Assembly: GCF_030546745.1 (NCBI RefSeq)
Contig: NZ_JAUOPD010000031.1
Span: forward strand, 1 to 37,365
Reading direction: 5' to 3'
Length of the DNA stretch: 37,365 nt
Origin: Thalassotalea sp. 1_MG-2023
GTDB lineage: Bacteria; Pseudomonadota; Gammaproteobacteria; Enterobacterales; Alteromonadaceae
The notes under the pieces were generated by a model. That model was given only the letters and a program-made list of their open reading frames with translations, had not been told where the DNA came from and ran no database searches. The position numbers and the translations under genes are program-made. Of the stretch, positions 16,729 through 25,733 are shown piece after piece; positions within the stretch are counted from its first letter, which is position 1, and each line of letters begins with the position of its first letter.

Positions 16729-18248
16729 AACCTTGGCCGAAGTCATATATTGTCGCGTTAATTGTCGCGGCCTTAGCATTATTTCCTGTTGGTGTTTTAT
16801 TCTCTTTAGCGTCAGACAGCTCCCAAGTATTTGACGCCTACAACCTTGAAGTACTGGTAAACACCTTATTACTCATGACGATAACCGCCTTAGGTGCCAT
16901 ATTAATTGGGGTACCTTTAGCTGTTATTTTGACTTATGTACAATTGCCTTGGAAAAAGTTCTGGTTAGTGTTACTCGCAGCCCCGTTAGCAATGCCAAGC
17001 TATCTAGGCGCATTCACCTTTTATGCAACCTTTGGCTATAGTGGTGAATTGAATGCATTTACAGGGATAGAAACGCCCCCTTTTGATGGCTTGTTTGGGG
17101 CTAGTGTGATCATGATCTTTTACACCTACCCATTTGTGTTACTTAGTACACGTGCGGCATTAAGCAGTTTAGATGCTAGCCAAGTTTACGCAGCAAGAAC
17201 ACTAGGTATGTCGTTATTAACGAGTTTATGGCGTATCGCATTACCTCGAATTTTTAACGGCATAGCCGCTGGGGCATTGCTTGCTTCGTTATATGCATTG
17301 TCAGATTTTGGTACACCTGCATTCATGGGGTTAGATACCTTTACCCGCGTTATTTACGTTGAATACAATGCTTTTGGTTTAAGCCAAGCAGCGATGTTGT
17401 CTTTACAGTTATTGGTGATTGTAGCATTAGTTTTATACCTTGAAGCCCAAGTGAAAGGTAGTCAAGAACCCCCCGGGAAACACTTAGTATTTTGGCCTAA
17501 TAAAAAGCAACAATTACTCATCATAAGTGGCATGTTTCCCATCGTGTTATTTGCCTTAGTGCTGCCTTTAGCGGTATTTTCCATCTGGTTATGGCGAGAT
17601 GGTTTGGGTAACTTTGAGCTTTCTTATGCGTGGAATTCAGCTCAAGCTTCTTTACTCGCTGCAATGGCTGCAATGATCATTGCCCTTCCTCTTGCCCATG
17701 CTTCTTTAAAAGGAAAAGCCGGCAAGTTAATGGAACGAATTATTTTTGTTGGCTTTGGTATACCAGGCATAGTAATGGGTACAGCACTCGTTTATATTGG
17801 CTTACAGCTACCCTTTTTGTACCAAACACTCGGTCTGCTAGTGTTGGCTTATTTATTACGTTTTCTTCCTTTAGCCATTGGCAGTATTAGAACCGCGACA
17901 GAAAATTTAGATACTTCTATGGTCAACGCTGCTAGGCTACTGGGTGCAAGTCCACAAGAAGCTTTTCGACGAGTAACCTTACCATTAACCATGCGCGGTG
18001 TGATTGCAGGCGGCGCACTCGTCTTTTTAGAAGCCATGCGTGAATTACCCGCAACGTTATTATTAGGCCCTACTGGCTACGAAACCTTAGCCACCTATTT
18101 ATGGCGTGTATATGAAGCAGGCTATTTTGGTTTAGCTGCTATTCCAGGCTTATTATTGATTTTTATTTCCGCTCTTGGTTTATTATTAATGCTCACTGGT
18201 GAGCGGTTTAATGATATTGAATTTAATAAGGAAACACAGATTAAATGA
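16725..18248 (+). CDS. fbpB: Ferric iron ABC transporter permease
   Basis: Inner-membrane permease of 507 residues with about 12 helices, a duplicated form in which two permease halves are fused, as in FbpB. Each half has an EAA loop for contact with the ATPase: YAARTLGMSLLTSLWRIALP near residue 150 and NAARLLGASPQEAFRRVTLP near residue 405. It starts inside the stop of fbpA and overlaps fbpC by 4 bp, so translation is coupled. The length and duplicated layout match known FbpB proteins. It imports ferric iron delivered by FbpA. Confidence 0.93.
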   Translation: MKPWPKSYIVALIVAALALFPVGVLFSLASDSSQVFDAYNLEVLVNTLLLMTITALGAILIGVPLAVILTYVQLPWKKFWLVLLAAPLAMPSYLGAFTFYATFGYSGELNAFTGIETPPFDGLFGASVIMIFYTYPFVLLSTRAALSSLDASQVYAARTLGMSLLTSLWRIALPRIFNGIAAGALLASLYALSDFGTPAFMGLDTFTRVIYVEYNAFGLSQAAMLSLQLLVIVALVLYLEAQVKGSQEPPGKHLVFWPNKKQQLLIISGMFPIVLFALVLPLAVFSIWLWRDGLGNFELSYAWNSAQASLLAAMAAMIIALPLAHASLKGKAGKLMERIIFVGFGIPGIVMGTALVYIGLQLPFLYQTLGLLVLAYLLRFLPLAIGSIRTATENLDTSMVNAARLLGASPQEAFRRVTLPLTMRGVIAGGALVFLEAMRELPATLLLGPTGYETLATYLWRVYEAGYFGLAAIPGLLLIFISALGLLLMLTGERFNDIEFNKETQIK

Positions 18249-19261
18249 TTGAAGTAACCAATTTAAGCATTAACTATGGTGATAATACTGTCGTTAACAA
18301 TCTGAGCTTTTCCTTAGCGCAAAAAGAGATACTGATGCTTGTTGGGCCCACAGGCTGTGGTAAATCAACAATTCTAAAAGCAATAGCAGGGTTATTACCG
18401 ATAAAATCGGGCGAGATCAAACACCAATCTTGGACTGCAACAGCCAAAAAACACATAGCACCTGAAAAACGAAAGCTGGGTATGGTGTTTCAAGATTTTG
18501 CCTTATTCCCACATTTAACCGTCATAGAAAATGTAAGTTTTCGATTAAAAAGCCCTGAAAAAGCAGAGCATTGGCTAGCAGTTTTAGGCCTTAGCAATTT
18601 CAAACACGTTAAACCCAATCAGCTTTCAGGTGGTCAAAAGCAACGTGTTGCATTAGCACGTACTTTAGCGCATGAACCAGCACTAGTGTTGTTAGATGAG
18701 CCTCTTTCTAGTCTTGATGCTGCGTTAAAAGATGAATTACGATGGCAGATCCGCAGCGCCTTAAAAGAAGCCGGTGTACCTGCTATTTGGGTGACACATG
18801 ATCAAGAAGAAGCGCTTTCTATTGGTGATAAAGTTGGCGTGTTGTTAAACGGCAAACTTGAACAACTTGCACCACCACACGAATGCTACACAACACCCGT
18901 TAATAAATTTGTTGCTCGCTTTTTAGGTGATGCTAATTTTATTCAAGGTGAATACGCTAAAACAGAAGGAGTTGTTACCAGTATTATGGGTAAAAGCGTT
19001 ATTCATATTAACGAGAACCTCGAAGATAACGTTGAACTATTAGTGCGACCAGAAGACCTTAATTTACAAGCTAATGACAAGGGTATAGGTAAAATTATTT
19101 GGTCGCGTTATGAAGGTAAAAGTCGATTATTTCTCGTAGAGCTCGCAACAGGCGAACAATTAAAAGTAAGACAAAGCAATACACTGCAACTTGAAACAGG
19201 GCAAAATGTCAGTATTGCCATCAATACAGCAAGTAAGTTAAATGCTTATAACTTAGGTTAG
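18245..19261 (+). CDS. fbpC: Ferric iron ABC transporter ATP-binding protein
   Basis: ATPase of 338 residues that powers the importer. It has Walker A GPTGCGKST (34-42), a Q-loop in VFQDFALFPHLTV, the signature LSGGQKQR, Walker B LVLLDEP, and the H-loop in WVTHDQEE. A C-terminal TOBE-like regulatory domain begins near residue 230 and includes LVRPEDLNL. The order and 4-bp overlaps with fbpB make a complete FbpABC set with the upstream periplasmic proteins. It ends 24 bp before the convergent WYL regulator, and no clear terminator is seen between them. Confidence 0.95.
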   Translation: MIEVTNLSINYGDNTVVNNLSFSLAQKEILMLVGPTGCGKSTILKAIAGLLPIKSGEIKHQSWTATAKKHIAPEKRKLGMVFQDFALFPHLTVIENVSFRLKSPEKAEHWLAVLGLSNFKHVKPNQLSGGQKQRVALARTLAHEPALVLLDEPLSSLDAALKDELRWQIRSALKEAGVPAIWVTHDQEEALSIGDKVGVLLNGKLEQLAPPHECYTTPVNKFVARFLGDANFIQGEYAKTEGVVTSIMGKSVIHINENLEDNVELLVRPEDLNLQANDKGIGKIIWSRYEGKSRLFLVELATGEQLKVRQSNTLQLETGQNVSIAINTASKLNAYNLG

Positions 19262-19285
19262 TTTTAGTCAATAATTTCAAAGCTT

Positions 19286-20020
19286 TTAAATTGATTGATA
19301 AAACGGCATACACACATCGAAAAAGGTGTCTTTATGGCGTAGCTTGAAACGGTTTTCAACCACACGCGCATGTTGAATTCTATCTATGCGAAAAACACGA
19401 GATGATTTGCGCAAATGATCCCAAGCGATGATATACCAAATAGGCCAGAATAATAAAATATACTGTGCTTCAATCACTCGTGTTGTTCGTTCACCTGACT
19501 CTGCCACATACTCGATTTCTAAACACTTACATTGTAAGAATGCTTCTGCAACAGACTCTGATACCTTTGATGTTGGCTTTAAATAACGTGCAACGGCGGT
19601 TGTTCCTGCATTATCACCTACCATAATACGCTTACGAATATTACTCACTGCGTTGCGTTGTTTTTCAGGAAAGGCTTGAAAGAGCTTCTGTTTAATTGCT
19701 TTAAGATTATTGGTAAACAACGGCGATTGTAGTGATTCCATAATGGCTAACGACAGTATCAATTCAACCACTTCTTGATGATTTAACTGTAAGCGCTCAA
19801 TGCCCCAGCGACCATTTAAACGAATGCCTCCGCCCCGTCCTCGATCTGAATCAATAGGATAACCAGCAAGCCTTAACTGAGCTATTTCCCGCATCAAGGT
19901 TCGTTGGCTAATCCCCAGCTGCTCACGTAAGTCAGCAGACTTCCAGTGTTCTTCAGAGCGCAGTAATCCAAGTAGACGGCTGCGCCGTTCGCTGCGATGT
20001 TCAAAGCTAGTATTTGTCAT
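19286..20020 (-). CDS. YafY-type HTH/WYL-domain transcriptional regulator
   Basis: Cytoplasmic regulator of about 244 residues. An N-terminal winged helix-turn-helix (SADLREQLGISQRTLMREIA, then LAGYPIDSDRGRGGGIRL) is followed by a WYL sensor domain (YIVAESGERTTRV and ILLFWPIWYIIAWDHLRKS, with the W-Y-I core). Such regulators often control genes of DNA damage, phage defence or detoxification. ATG at 20020 is preferred; ATG at 20056 (MVIYAVIW) would put the palindrome at 20029-20047 inside the gene. It is divergent from the glutathione transferase gene, so this gene is the likely target together with its own promoter. Confidence 0.88.
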   Translation of the reverse strand: MTNTSFEHRSERRSRLLGLLRSEEHWKSADLREQLGISQRTLMREIAQLRLAGYPIDSDRGRGGGIRLNGRWGIERLQLNHQEVVELILSLAIMESLQSPLFTNNLKAIKQKLFQAFPEKQRNAVSNIRKRIMVGDNAGTTAVARYLKPTSKVSESVAEAFLQCKCLEIEYVAESGERTTRVIEAQYILLFWPIWYIIAWDHLRKSSRVFRIDRIQHARVVENRFKLRHKDTFFDVCMPFYQSI

Positions 20021-20028
20021 TTCTTTAA

Positions 20029-20047
20029 TATGCCAAATAACGGCATA
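20029..20047. promoter_or_regulatory. Inverted repeat between regulator and GST genes
   Basis: TATGCC (20029-20034) and GGCATA (20042-20047) form a perfect 6-bp inverted repeat with 7 bp between arms. It sits 9 bp before the regulator start codon, in the 99-bp divergent region. It is a plausible operator for the WYL regulator; this is inference. Confidence 0.4.
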
Positions 20048-20119
20048 AATTACCATATAGTATTTGTCGCAAACCCCTTAACCGTTTAACCTCGCCACAT
20101 GGCGACAAGGAGTCTATAA

Positions 20120-20743
20120 ATGAAACACTATTTCAACCAAATGAGCAGAGGGATCACCACCGACTGGATGCTAAAAGAGCTCGACGTTCCACATGAGCAA
20201 GTGATTATTGATTTTGAAAGTGGTGAAAACCTATCGCCAAGTTTTAGAAAAATTAACCCGATGGGCAAACTACCAGCATTGGTTGACGGTGAAGTTGTCA
20301 TTACCGAAGTTGCTGCTATTTGCGCTTACTTAGCAGATAAATTTCCAGAAAAGCAATTAGCGCCTCAAGTGGGTAGTGCCGAACGTGCCACCTATTATCG
20401 CTACTTATTTATAACAGGAAACACAATAGAACCCGCTTTTTCTCTCGCCGCGTTTGATATGGAACATCCTCAGCCTAGCTCGGTGAGCTGGGGTGATATG
20501 CCGCGAATATTAGCAACAATAGAAGCGATGACACCTGAATCAGATTGGATACTTGGTCAACAGTTTTCAGCAGCCGATATTGTGTTTGGTGGCTTGTTAG
20601 ATTTTGCCATCGTTTTTAAATGGTATGATGCATCGCCTAAAGTAGCCGCTTACGTTGAGCGCATTAGGCAACGCCCTGCTTATCGTGAAACACATGGCGG
20701 TTTTTTGGCGATGATTGAAGAAGCTAAAATTGAGGAAGCTTAA
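20120..20743 (+). CDS. Glutathione S-transferase family protein
   Basis: Cytosolic GST of 207 residues. The N-terminal thioredoxin-like half contains the glutathione-binding phrases NPMGKLPALVDGE and ITEVAAICAYLADKFP (about 45-75). The C-terminal helical half contains ATYYRYLFITGNTIEP and the conserved N-capping motif region FSAADIVFGGLLDF. The start is ATG with an AGGAG-like site upstream. It probably conjugates or reduces electrophiles; the substrate cannot be read from the sequence. It is divergent from a WYL regulator, which may control it. Confidence 0.94.
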   Translation: MKHYFNQMSRGITTDWMLKELDVPHEQVIIDFESGENLSPSFRKINPMGKLPALVDGEVVITEVAAICAYLADKFPEKQLAPQVGSAERATYYRYLFITGNTIEPAFSLAAFDMEHPQPSSVSWGDMPRILATIEAMTPESDWILGQQFSAADIVFGGLLDFAIVFKWYDASPKVAAYVERIRQRPAYRETHGGFLAMIEEAKIEEA

Positions 20744-20782
20744 ACTGTGTTCTCGATATTTTAGCGTGTGTTAGAAAAGCAA

Positions 20783-20807
20783 CAGCCACTTGCAAAACAA
20801 GTGGCTG
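20783..20807. terminator. Convergent-gene hairpin
   Basis: CAGCCACTTG (20783-20792) and CAAGTGGCTG (20798-20807) form a perfect 10-bp stem with a 5-nt loop between the GST gene and the M61 peptidase gene. The minus-strand side continues with TTGCTTTTCT, so it fits best as the terminator of the peptidase gene and may also serve the GST gene. Confidence 0.6.
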
Positions 20808-20834
20808 CCAGTAACGAAATAGCCTTGTTACGGG

Positions 20835-22643
20835 TTATTTTTTCTTTTCGTCAGCCTTTTTTTCAGGGAAGTCTAAACCTGTCCATGCTTTAAAAAATGC
20901 TTTTTGTGCTTTACTTGCATCTTTCATCGCTTGAACTTTTAATTCATCTTTTGGTACGGCAGCCAACGTAATAGTTTTGGTCATTAGCTGATCACGTCTA
21001 AAGAAAGTAAATTCAACTTCAGTTTCTGGTTTAAAATTGGTTAAACGCTTTTTCAAGTCTTTGTCTGCTATACGCAAGCCATCTACAGCCACAATAATAT
21101 CATCAGTGGTAAAACCTGCTTGCCACGCTGGGCTCCCCTTTTCTACCGCTCTCACTAATAAGCCATTTGAATGAGAAGAGGTGCTTAAACCTGTCCACGC
21201 TTTCTTTTTATCTTCTTTGCCGTAGCTAATTTCTAAACCCGCTTTCGCTAATAATTTGTTAAAGTCAGGCTTTGCGTGACCATCAACATTTTTTTGCCAC
21301 CACGATTGGTAGTTTTCACCAGTAACTTTTTTCAATACCGCTAGCATGTCCTGATCGTTAAAGGTTTTTGGAATGCTGTATTCTTTGTAAAGTACATCAT
21401 GCACATTACGGTAGCTTTTCTTTAATTTAGTTTTTTCTAAAATATCAAAATCTAACATCCAAGAAACTAAAAAGCCTTCAGAATAAATGTTTACACTGTG
21501 GTTTTTATCGTAGTCACCACCTTCGCTGATCCACTTATCAAAACTGGCCTCAGCAACAGATTGAGCATCGCGTCCTGGCTTACGCTTAAAGCCATTAATG
21601 CTCTTAGATAAACTTTTTAACCACTCTTTCGTGGTCATCAATTCACCACGCATCAACAATTGGTTTTGCAAATAACTGGTAGAGCCTTCAGCTAACCAAA
21701 GTAGGTTTGAATAGTTTTCATTTTGATAGTCATAAGGCACTAAGCCTTCAGGACGATATTGCTTTACGTTCCACGTATGTACAAACTCATGCGCTGCTGT
21801 TCCTAAGAACTGTAAATAATCTTTTCTTTCAGAAAAGCTATAGCGTGAACGTTGGATAATGGTTGAATTTAAATGTTCAGTAGCACCTCTTGCACCACTT
21901 GTAGCATGTACCATAAAGACATAACGATCGAACGGATAATCTGACCATATAGTGCTGCCCTGCGCCACTAGAGCTTTAAGATCTTTTACCATCTTTTCGC
22001 TGTCGTAATTCCCTTTACCCCAAATGACCAATTCATATTCACGGCCATCGACAGTAAATTCATGAAATTCATTAATACCGGTTTCAATGGGTGAATCAAT
22101 TAATATATCGAAGTCTTCAGCAATAAACTGATGTGCATTCTTACCCGCTTTTAAACCCGATACACTACGCCAATTTTTTGGTGTATCTAATTGAATAATA
22201 TGCTTATCATCACGCGTTTCTTCGGTGTACATTACCACACCCGATGCATCTAGGAATGCATGGCTGTCATCAACATGACGTGTACGATAGCCAAGTTGAT
22301 TAGCATATACTTGATAGCTTATTTCAACACCACTTTTAAGATCACCGGTTAAACGCCAAGTATCTTTATCAATTTTTTTCCAAGAAACGTCGTCGTCTTC
22401 AACTGAAAATTCACGAATACCATTTGCCAAATTGAGTATTTCATAGCGACCAGTACGCCAAGTAGGGAGCTTTAAATCAATGCTGTTTTTTGCCGATTCT
22501 GGTATTGTCATCGTAACATTGGCGTAATGATGTTCAGCCTTGTTTAAATCGATATTAACAAGTACATCTGCAAAACTATTGGCGGATAAAAAGGCCAACG
22601 ACGCAAACGATAAAGATGAAATGTGGTGTGAAAGTTTTTGCAT
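20835..22643 (-). CDS. M61-family peptidase with PDZ domain
   Basis: Secreted zinc aminopeptidase of 602 residues of the M61 (glycyl aminopeptidase) type. A signal peptide (1-25) is followed by an N-terminal beta domain. The zinc site HEFVH is at 285-289, with the third ligand Glu319 in WLAEGST. A PDZ domain near 490-580 (SPAWQAGFTTDDIIVAVDGL) resembles the family's C-terminal layout. The tail is lysine-rich. All metal ligands are present, so it is probably active. It acts in the periplasm or outside. No operon partner is seen; the next minus gene upstream is the MscS channel. Confidence 0.93.
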   Translation of the reverse strand: MQKLSHHISSLSFASLAFLSANSFADVLVNIDLNKAEHHYANVTMTIPESAKNSIDLKLPTWRTGRYEILNLANGIREFSVEDDDVSWKKIDKDTWRLTGDLKSGVEISYQVYANQLGYRTRHVDDSHAFLDASGVVMYTEETRDDKHIIQLDTPKNWRSVSGLKAGKNAHQFIAEDFDILIDSPIETGINEFHEFTVDGREYELVIWGKGNYDSEKMVKDLKALVAQGSTIWSDYPFDRYVFMVHATSGARGATEHLNSTIIQRSRYSFSERKDYLQFLGTAAHEFVHTWNVKQYRPEGLVPYDYQNENYSNLLWLAEGSTSYLQNQLLMRGELMTTKEWLKSLSKSINGFKRKPGRDAQSVAEASFDKWISEGGDYDKNHSVNIYSEGFLVSWMLDFDILEKTKLKKSYRNVHDVLYKEYSIPKTFNDQDMLAVLKKVTGENYQSWWQKNVDGHAKPDFNKLLAKAGLEISYGKEDKKKAWTGLSTSSHSNGLLVRAVEKGSPAWQAGFTTDDIIVAVDGLRIADKDLKKRLTNFKPETEVEFTFFRRDQLMTKTITLAAVPKDELKVQAMKDASKAQKAFFKAWTGLDFPEKKADEKKK

Positions 22644-22797
22644 AAAAGGTTAAGAATTCACTAAATTTAAAGGTGAGGGTAGTTTACCTATTTGTTATAC
22701 AATTTCCATGTTAACGATAAAATTAATCGCTAACATGGTGTAAACATAACGGCCATTAACTTTAGCGCAGATAATTTAAGCAGAAATATACATAAAA

Positions 22798-23712
22798 TTA
22801 TTCAGTTTCAGTATCATCCGCCCTTCTTGAACTCATCATTGCACTTAACTTTTCTCCACCTTTGATGCCAAAATCTAAGGTTCTTATAGGGAATGGGATC
22901 GAAATATCAGCATCTGCTAACGCGTGTTTTATATTAGCGACACCTTCGTGACGCGCTTGCATAAACCCCTTGTGCCCTGGGTAATTTATCCAAAACCACA
23001 CAAGTAATTTTACACTACTATCATCAAATCCTTCTGCATACACAGCGGTTTCTTGTTTTTTGATGACAAAATCACATTGATTGATCTTTTCGACAATCAC
23101 TTCTGATGCTTTTTCAATGTCATCTGCATAAGAAATACCTACCGGTATTTCAATACACCTTACGCCATTATAAGAGTAATTGGTTAATATATTTCTAAAC
23201 AGAATTTTATTAGGCACTAACTCTAGCTGGCCAAAAAAAGTTTCTACTAAGGTGTTGCGTAAGTTTATTGCTTTTACCGTACCAAATACATCGTCGGCTT
23301 CAATTACATCACCGACTTGAAACGGTTTACGAATGCCCATTGCAACGCCAGCAATAAGGTTTTCTGTCATATCCTGAAACGCAAAACCTATGGCTAAACC
23401 GATAATACCTGCCCCCGCTAATAATGAAGCAACGGCTTTAGACAACCCCATAATATCTAAGGCAAAGAAAAAACCTATCGCAATAAATATTATTCGACAA
23501 ACTCCAGCAATTAACCCAGTGATTTGATGTGATTGAAATACTCTATCTAATAAATTTTGTATCCAGCGAGAAAATACCTTAGATAATAAGAAAAACAGTA
23601 AAAAAACCACAAAGGCAATAACAACATTCGGTAAATTTTTAACCGTCAACTCAACCCAAGCCGTTAATTTTTCATTGATTAACGACCTAAATTTTTCAAG
23701 TGTAAGGGACAT
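22798..23712 (-). CDS. MscS-family mechanosensitive ion channel
   Basis: Small MscS-type channel of 304 residues that opens under osmotic downshock. The first helices are VVIAFVVFLLFFLLSKVF and IIFIAIGFFFALDI; the pore helix is ASLLAGAGIIGLAIGFAFQD, typical of MscS. A beta domain follows (GDVIEADDVFGTVKAINLRNT), with LVPNKILFRNILTNY and a cytoplasmic C-terminal region. ATG at 23712 follows a GGAG site 6 nt upstream; a longer frame starting at 23760 lacks support. The C-terminal tail is acidic. It is monocistronic as far as the window shows. Confidence 0.93.
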   Translation of the reverse strand: MSLTLEKFRSLINEKLTAWVELTVKNLPNVVIAFVVFLLFFLLSKVFSRWIQNLLDRVFQSHQITGLIAGVCRIIFIAIGFFFALDIMGLSKAVASLLAGAGIIGLAIGFAFQDMTENLIAGVAMGIRKPFQVGDVIEADDVFGTVKAINLRNTLVETFFGQLELVPNKILFRNILTNYSYNGVRCIEIPVGISYADDIEKASEVIVEKINQCDFVIKKQETAVYAEGFDDSSVKLLVWFWINYPGHKGFMQARHEGVANIKHALADADISIPFPIRTLDFGIKGGEKLSAMMSSRRADDTETE

Positions 23713-24306
23713 AACTACTCCAAATATACTTTTAGCCAGTTGGAGCAGAATACATGCCAAAAATTTATTTGTTGTTATCGTTGTCTTAACAAGGCTGCTG
23801 ACATTTAAACACTGTTATATATCGGTAAGAACGACAAATCATTGTGAAAAAACTACAAAGAGATTCAAAAATGATACAACTGTAGGAGTACTTCAGGGAG
23901 TAAAGAAGAACTCATAAACACCTCTAGTTGAAATTACAATGTAACTTGTTTGGTGTCTAGCAAAGTCTGGGAAGTCCAGACGTTAGTATTCGCTTATCTA
24001 ACGACAAGTGATCCGACAAAGCGGTTGTTATGATAAAACAAATTCTGGGCTACTCTTACCACAGCTTTGATCATATTTAATCAAAGATAAAAGCCGCGTT
24101 TAAACAAAAGTTTTGTGCTCGTTAACAGCAGAATAGTGTAGAAATGGGCAAGATAAATACTTACAATATTTATTTGTATAGTAGATCTTAAGGATGAGTT
24201 TCATCAATAGCTACACTCTTATACATTTTTTCACAAAGCTATACGTCACATTTTAATTCGATTAGTTACCATTCGTTTACATTAACCCTTTAAAATGGAA
24301 GGAAGA
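23713..24306. other. Gene-poor intergenic stretch with hairpins
   Basis: No convincing gene is seen in these 594 bp. The plus-strand frame starting inside the MscS gene is a shadow. Two hairpins stand out: GTCTGG/CCAGAC (23965-23981) and CGTTAG/CTAACG (23981-24003), close enough to stack. A small inverted repeat TTTGAT/ATCAAA lies near 24067-24083. They could be part of a leader, a small RNA or a degenerate repeat element; I can support none of these specifically. Confidence 0.35.
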
Positions 24307-25113
24307 GTGAATACTTTCAAATTGTTACTTATTACAACATTATATGTTCTCAGCCTCATAATGTTGATAACGCCCACACAAGTTTCGGCCGATGAAGGAA
24401 ATATACGTGACGGTGCTTACCTTGATATAGGTATTGGCTTAGGTGTTGAATCGGATCCATTTGTTTTTGACGACGAGAATGACTCAGGTTTTGATCTTTA
24501 CATAAATGGTCGTTATCAAAAATATGGTTTTTTTGTTGAGTTCCCCCACGGAACGTCTAAACAGCAAGCTACGGTATTATCTTTTGGCTATAATTTTCTT
24601 AATACTGAGAATTGGTCATATGACCTTCAATTAGCGATGAATCATCGAGATTTAGATCATATATTACCTGAATCTAATATCAACAGTCGAAGAGTAAGTC
24701 ACTCTAAATTAGGATTGCGAATTTTAGGTGATTTTGATAATACTCACTTGAAATTTATTGTCGCAGGAGCTAGTGGCGACCATGATGGGGGCTTGTACGC
24801 TTCAGCTTGGTTAAGTCAAAATTACAGTTATTATAATTGGAATATCTATGGTAGTTTCGGCATTGAGTATCGTAACGAAAATGTGGTGAATCATTTCTAT
24901 GCGATTAATGAGGTTGAAGGTCTGCCTTATTATCGAGGTGAAGCTGGCTTCGAGTATACGGGGCAAGTAGGGGCGAGTTATCCGATTAACGAAAATTGGG
25001 TTTTTGAGGGGTTTGCTAGAACAACACTGTTGCCCTCGGGAGTGAGCGAAAGCCCTCTTGTTGATGGCAATAAGGTTGTTGAAGTGGCAATGGTGGTGAA
25101 ATATGTTTTCTAA
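24307..25113 (+). CDS. MipA/OmpV family outer-membrane protein
   Basis: Outer-membrane beta-barrel protein of 268 residues of the MipA/OmpV family. A signal peptide ends near VSADEG. The barrel has alternating hydrophobic strands (GFDLYINGRYQKYGFFVEF and SWSYDLQLA-like strands), a GLPYYRGEAGFEY loop and a C-terminal VKYVF ending with phenylalanine, all typical. GTG at 24307 was chosen because GGAAGGA lies just upstream; ATG at 24295 has no ribosome site. The end overlaps the DUF3019 start by 11 bp. The pair appears in Shewanella-like bacteria near a two-component system, as here. Confidence 0.85.
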   Translation: MNTFKLLLITTLYVLSLIMLITPTQVSADEGNIRDGAYLDIGIGLGVESDPFVFDDENDSGFDLYINGRYQKYGFFVEFPHGTSKQQATVLSFGYNFLNTENWSYDLQLAMNHRDLDHILPESNINSRRVSHSKLGLRILGDFDNTHLKFIVAGASGDHDGGLYASAWLSQNYSYYNWNIYGSFGIEYRNENVVNHFYAINEVEGLPYYRGEAGFEYTGQVGASYPINENWVFEGFARTTLLPSGVSESPLVDGNKVVEVAMVVKYVF

Positions 25114-25525
25114 TTACACCAAAAGAATCTCTTTTCTACTGACTTTATTTACGCTTTTTGCTTTACCAAGTGTTGTTCTAATTACGCAGGCAAAACAACC
25201 CGCTAGCTTACCAGAGCTGAAGATAAAGCCTACCAAGTGTGTGTCTTTACAACAGGGACAAGTCTGTTATGTCAATGTAACCGTTGTTTGGCAAGTTAGT
25301 GATGTTGGTGATTATTGTTTGTTTTCTTCGTTGGAAAGTAATTCACTACAGTGTTGGTCATCAACTAAGCAAGGAACATTTTCTCAGGAAGTTGAAATGA
25401 CTGGCGATATTGTTTACACATTGACAGATACAAAAAGCAAGCAGGAGATAATTAGCAACCGGCTTCCCTTAGCTTGGGTTTATAAAAAGGAGAAGTTCTC
25501 CCATTCTTCATGGCGAGTATTTTAA
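25103..25525 (+). CDS. DUF3019 domain-containing protein
   Basis: Secreted protein of 140 residues of the DUF3019 family, function unknown. A signal-like leader (about 10-30) is followed by a beta domain with paired cysteines (PTKCVSLQQGQVCYVNV and DYCLFSS...LQCW) and a C-terminal SWRVF. The cysteines probably form two disulfides. It overlaps the MipA/OmpV gene and so is co-translated with it. The presence of an OmpR-type regulator and kinase a little downstream fits the known layout in which these pairs share a two-component system, although here a serine hydrolase gene lies between. Confidence 0.87.
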   Translation: MFSNYTKRISFLLTLFTLFALPSVVLITQAKQPASLPELKIKPTKCVSLQQGQVCYVNVTVVWQVSDVGDYCLFSSLESNSLQCWSSTKQGTFSQEVEMTGDIVYTLTDTKSKQEIISNRLPLAWVYKKEKFSHSSWRVF

Positions 25526-25556
25526 TTTTCACTTAAGCTCATAGGTAATAATAAAG

Positions 25557-25586
25557 CGCATTGAATCACCATTCAGTGCGTTTTTT
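25557..25586 (+). terminator. Intrinsic terminator after DUF3019 gene
   Basis: CGCATTGAAT (25557-25566) and ATTCAGTGCG (25571-25580) form a 10-bp stem with one G-U pair and a 4-nt loop, followed immediately by six T residues. It ends the MipA-DUF3019 transcript. Confidence 0.85.
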
Positions 25587-25733
25587 AATTTTAGCTACTC
25601 TGTTATCAAGCCACTTTGTACAAAAAGCTACATTTCTAAATATCTTTATACGTCAAAACCAAGTTAATCACTTTAAGCTTATTTCGTAAAACAAAAACTA
25701 AAATCAAATTTAACGACTTAAGGATAGTTTCAG

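Noticed and set aside
23981-24034. Integron attC-like site (CTAACG... GGTTGTTATG)
   Set aside because: The half-sites resemble attC core ends loosely, but the required extended imperfect pairing and GTTRRRY end are not present, and no integrase or cassette array is near.
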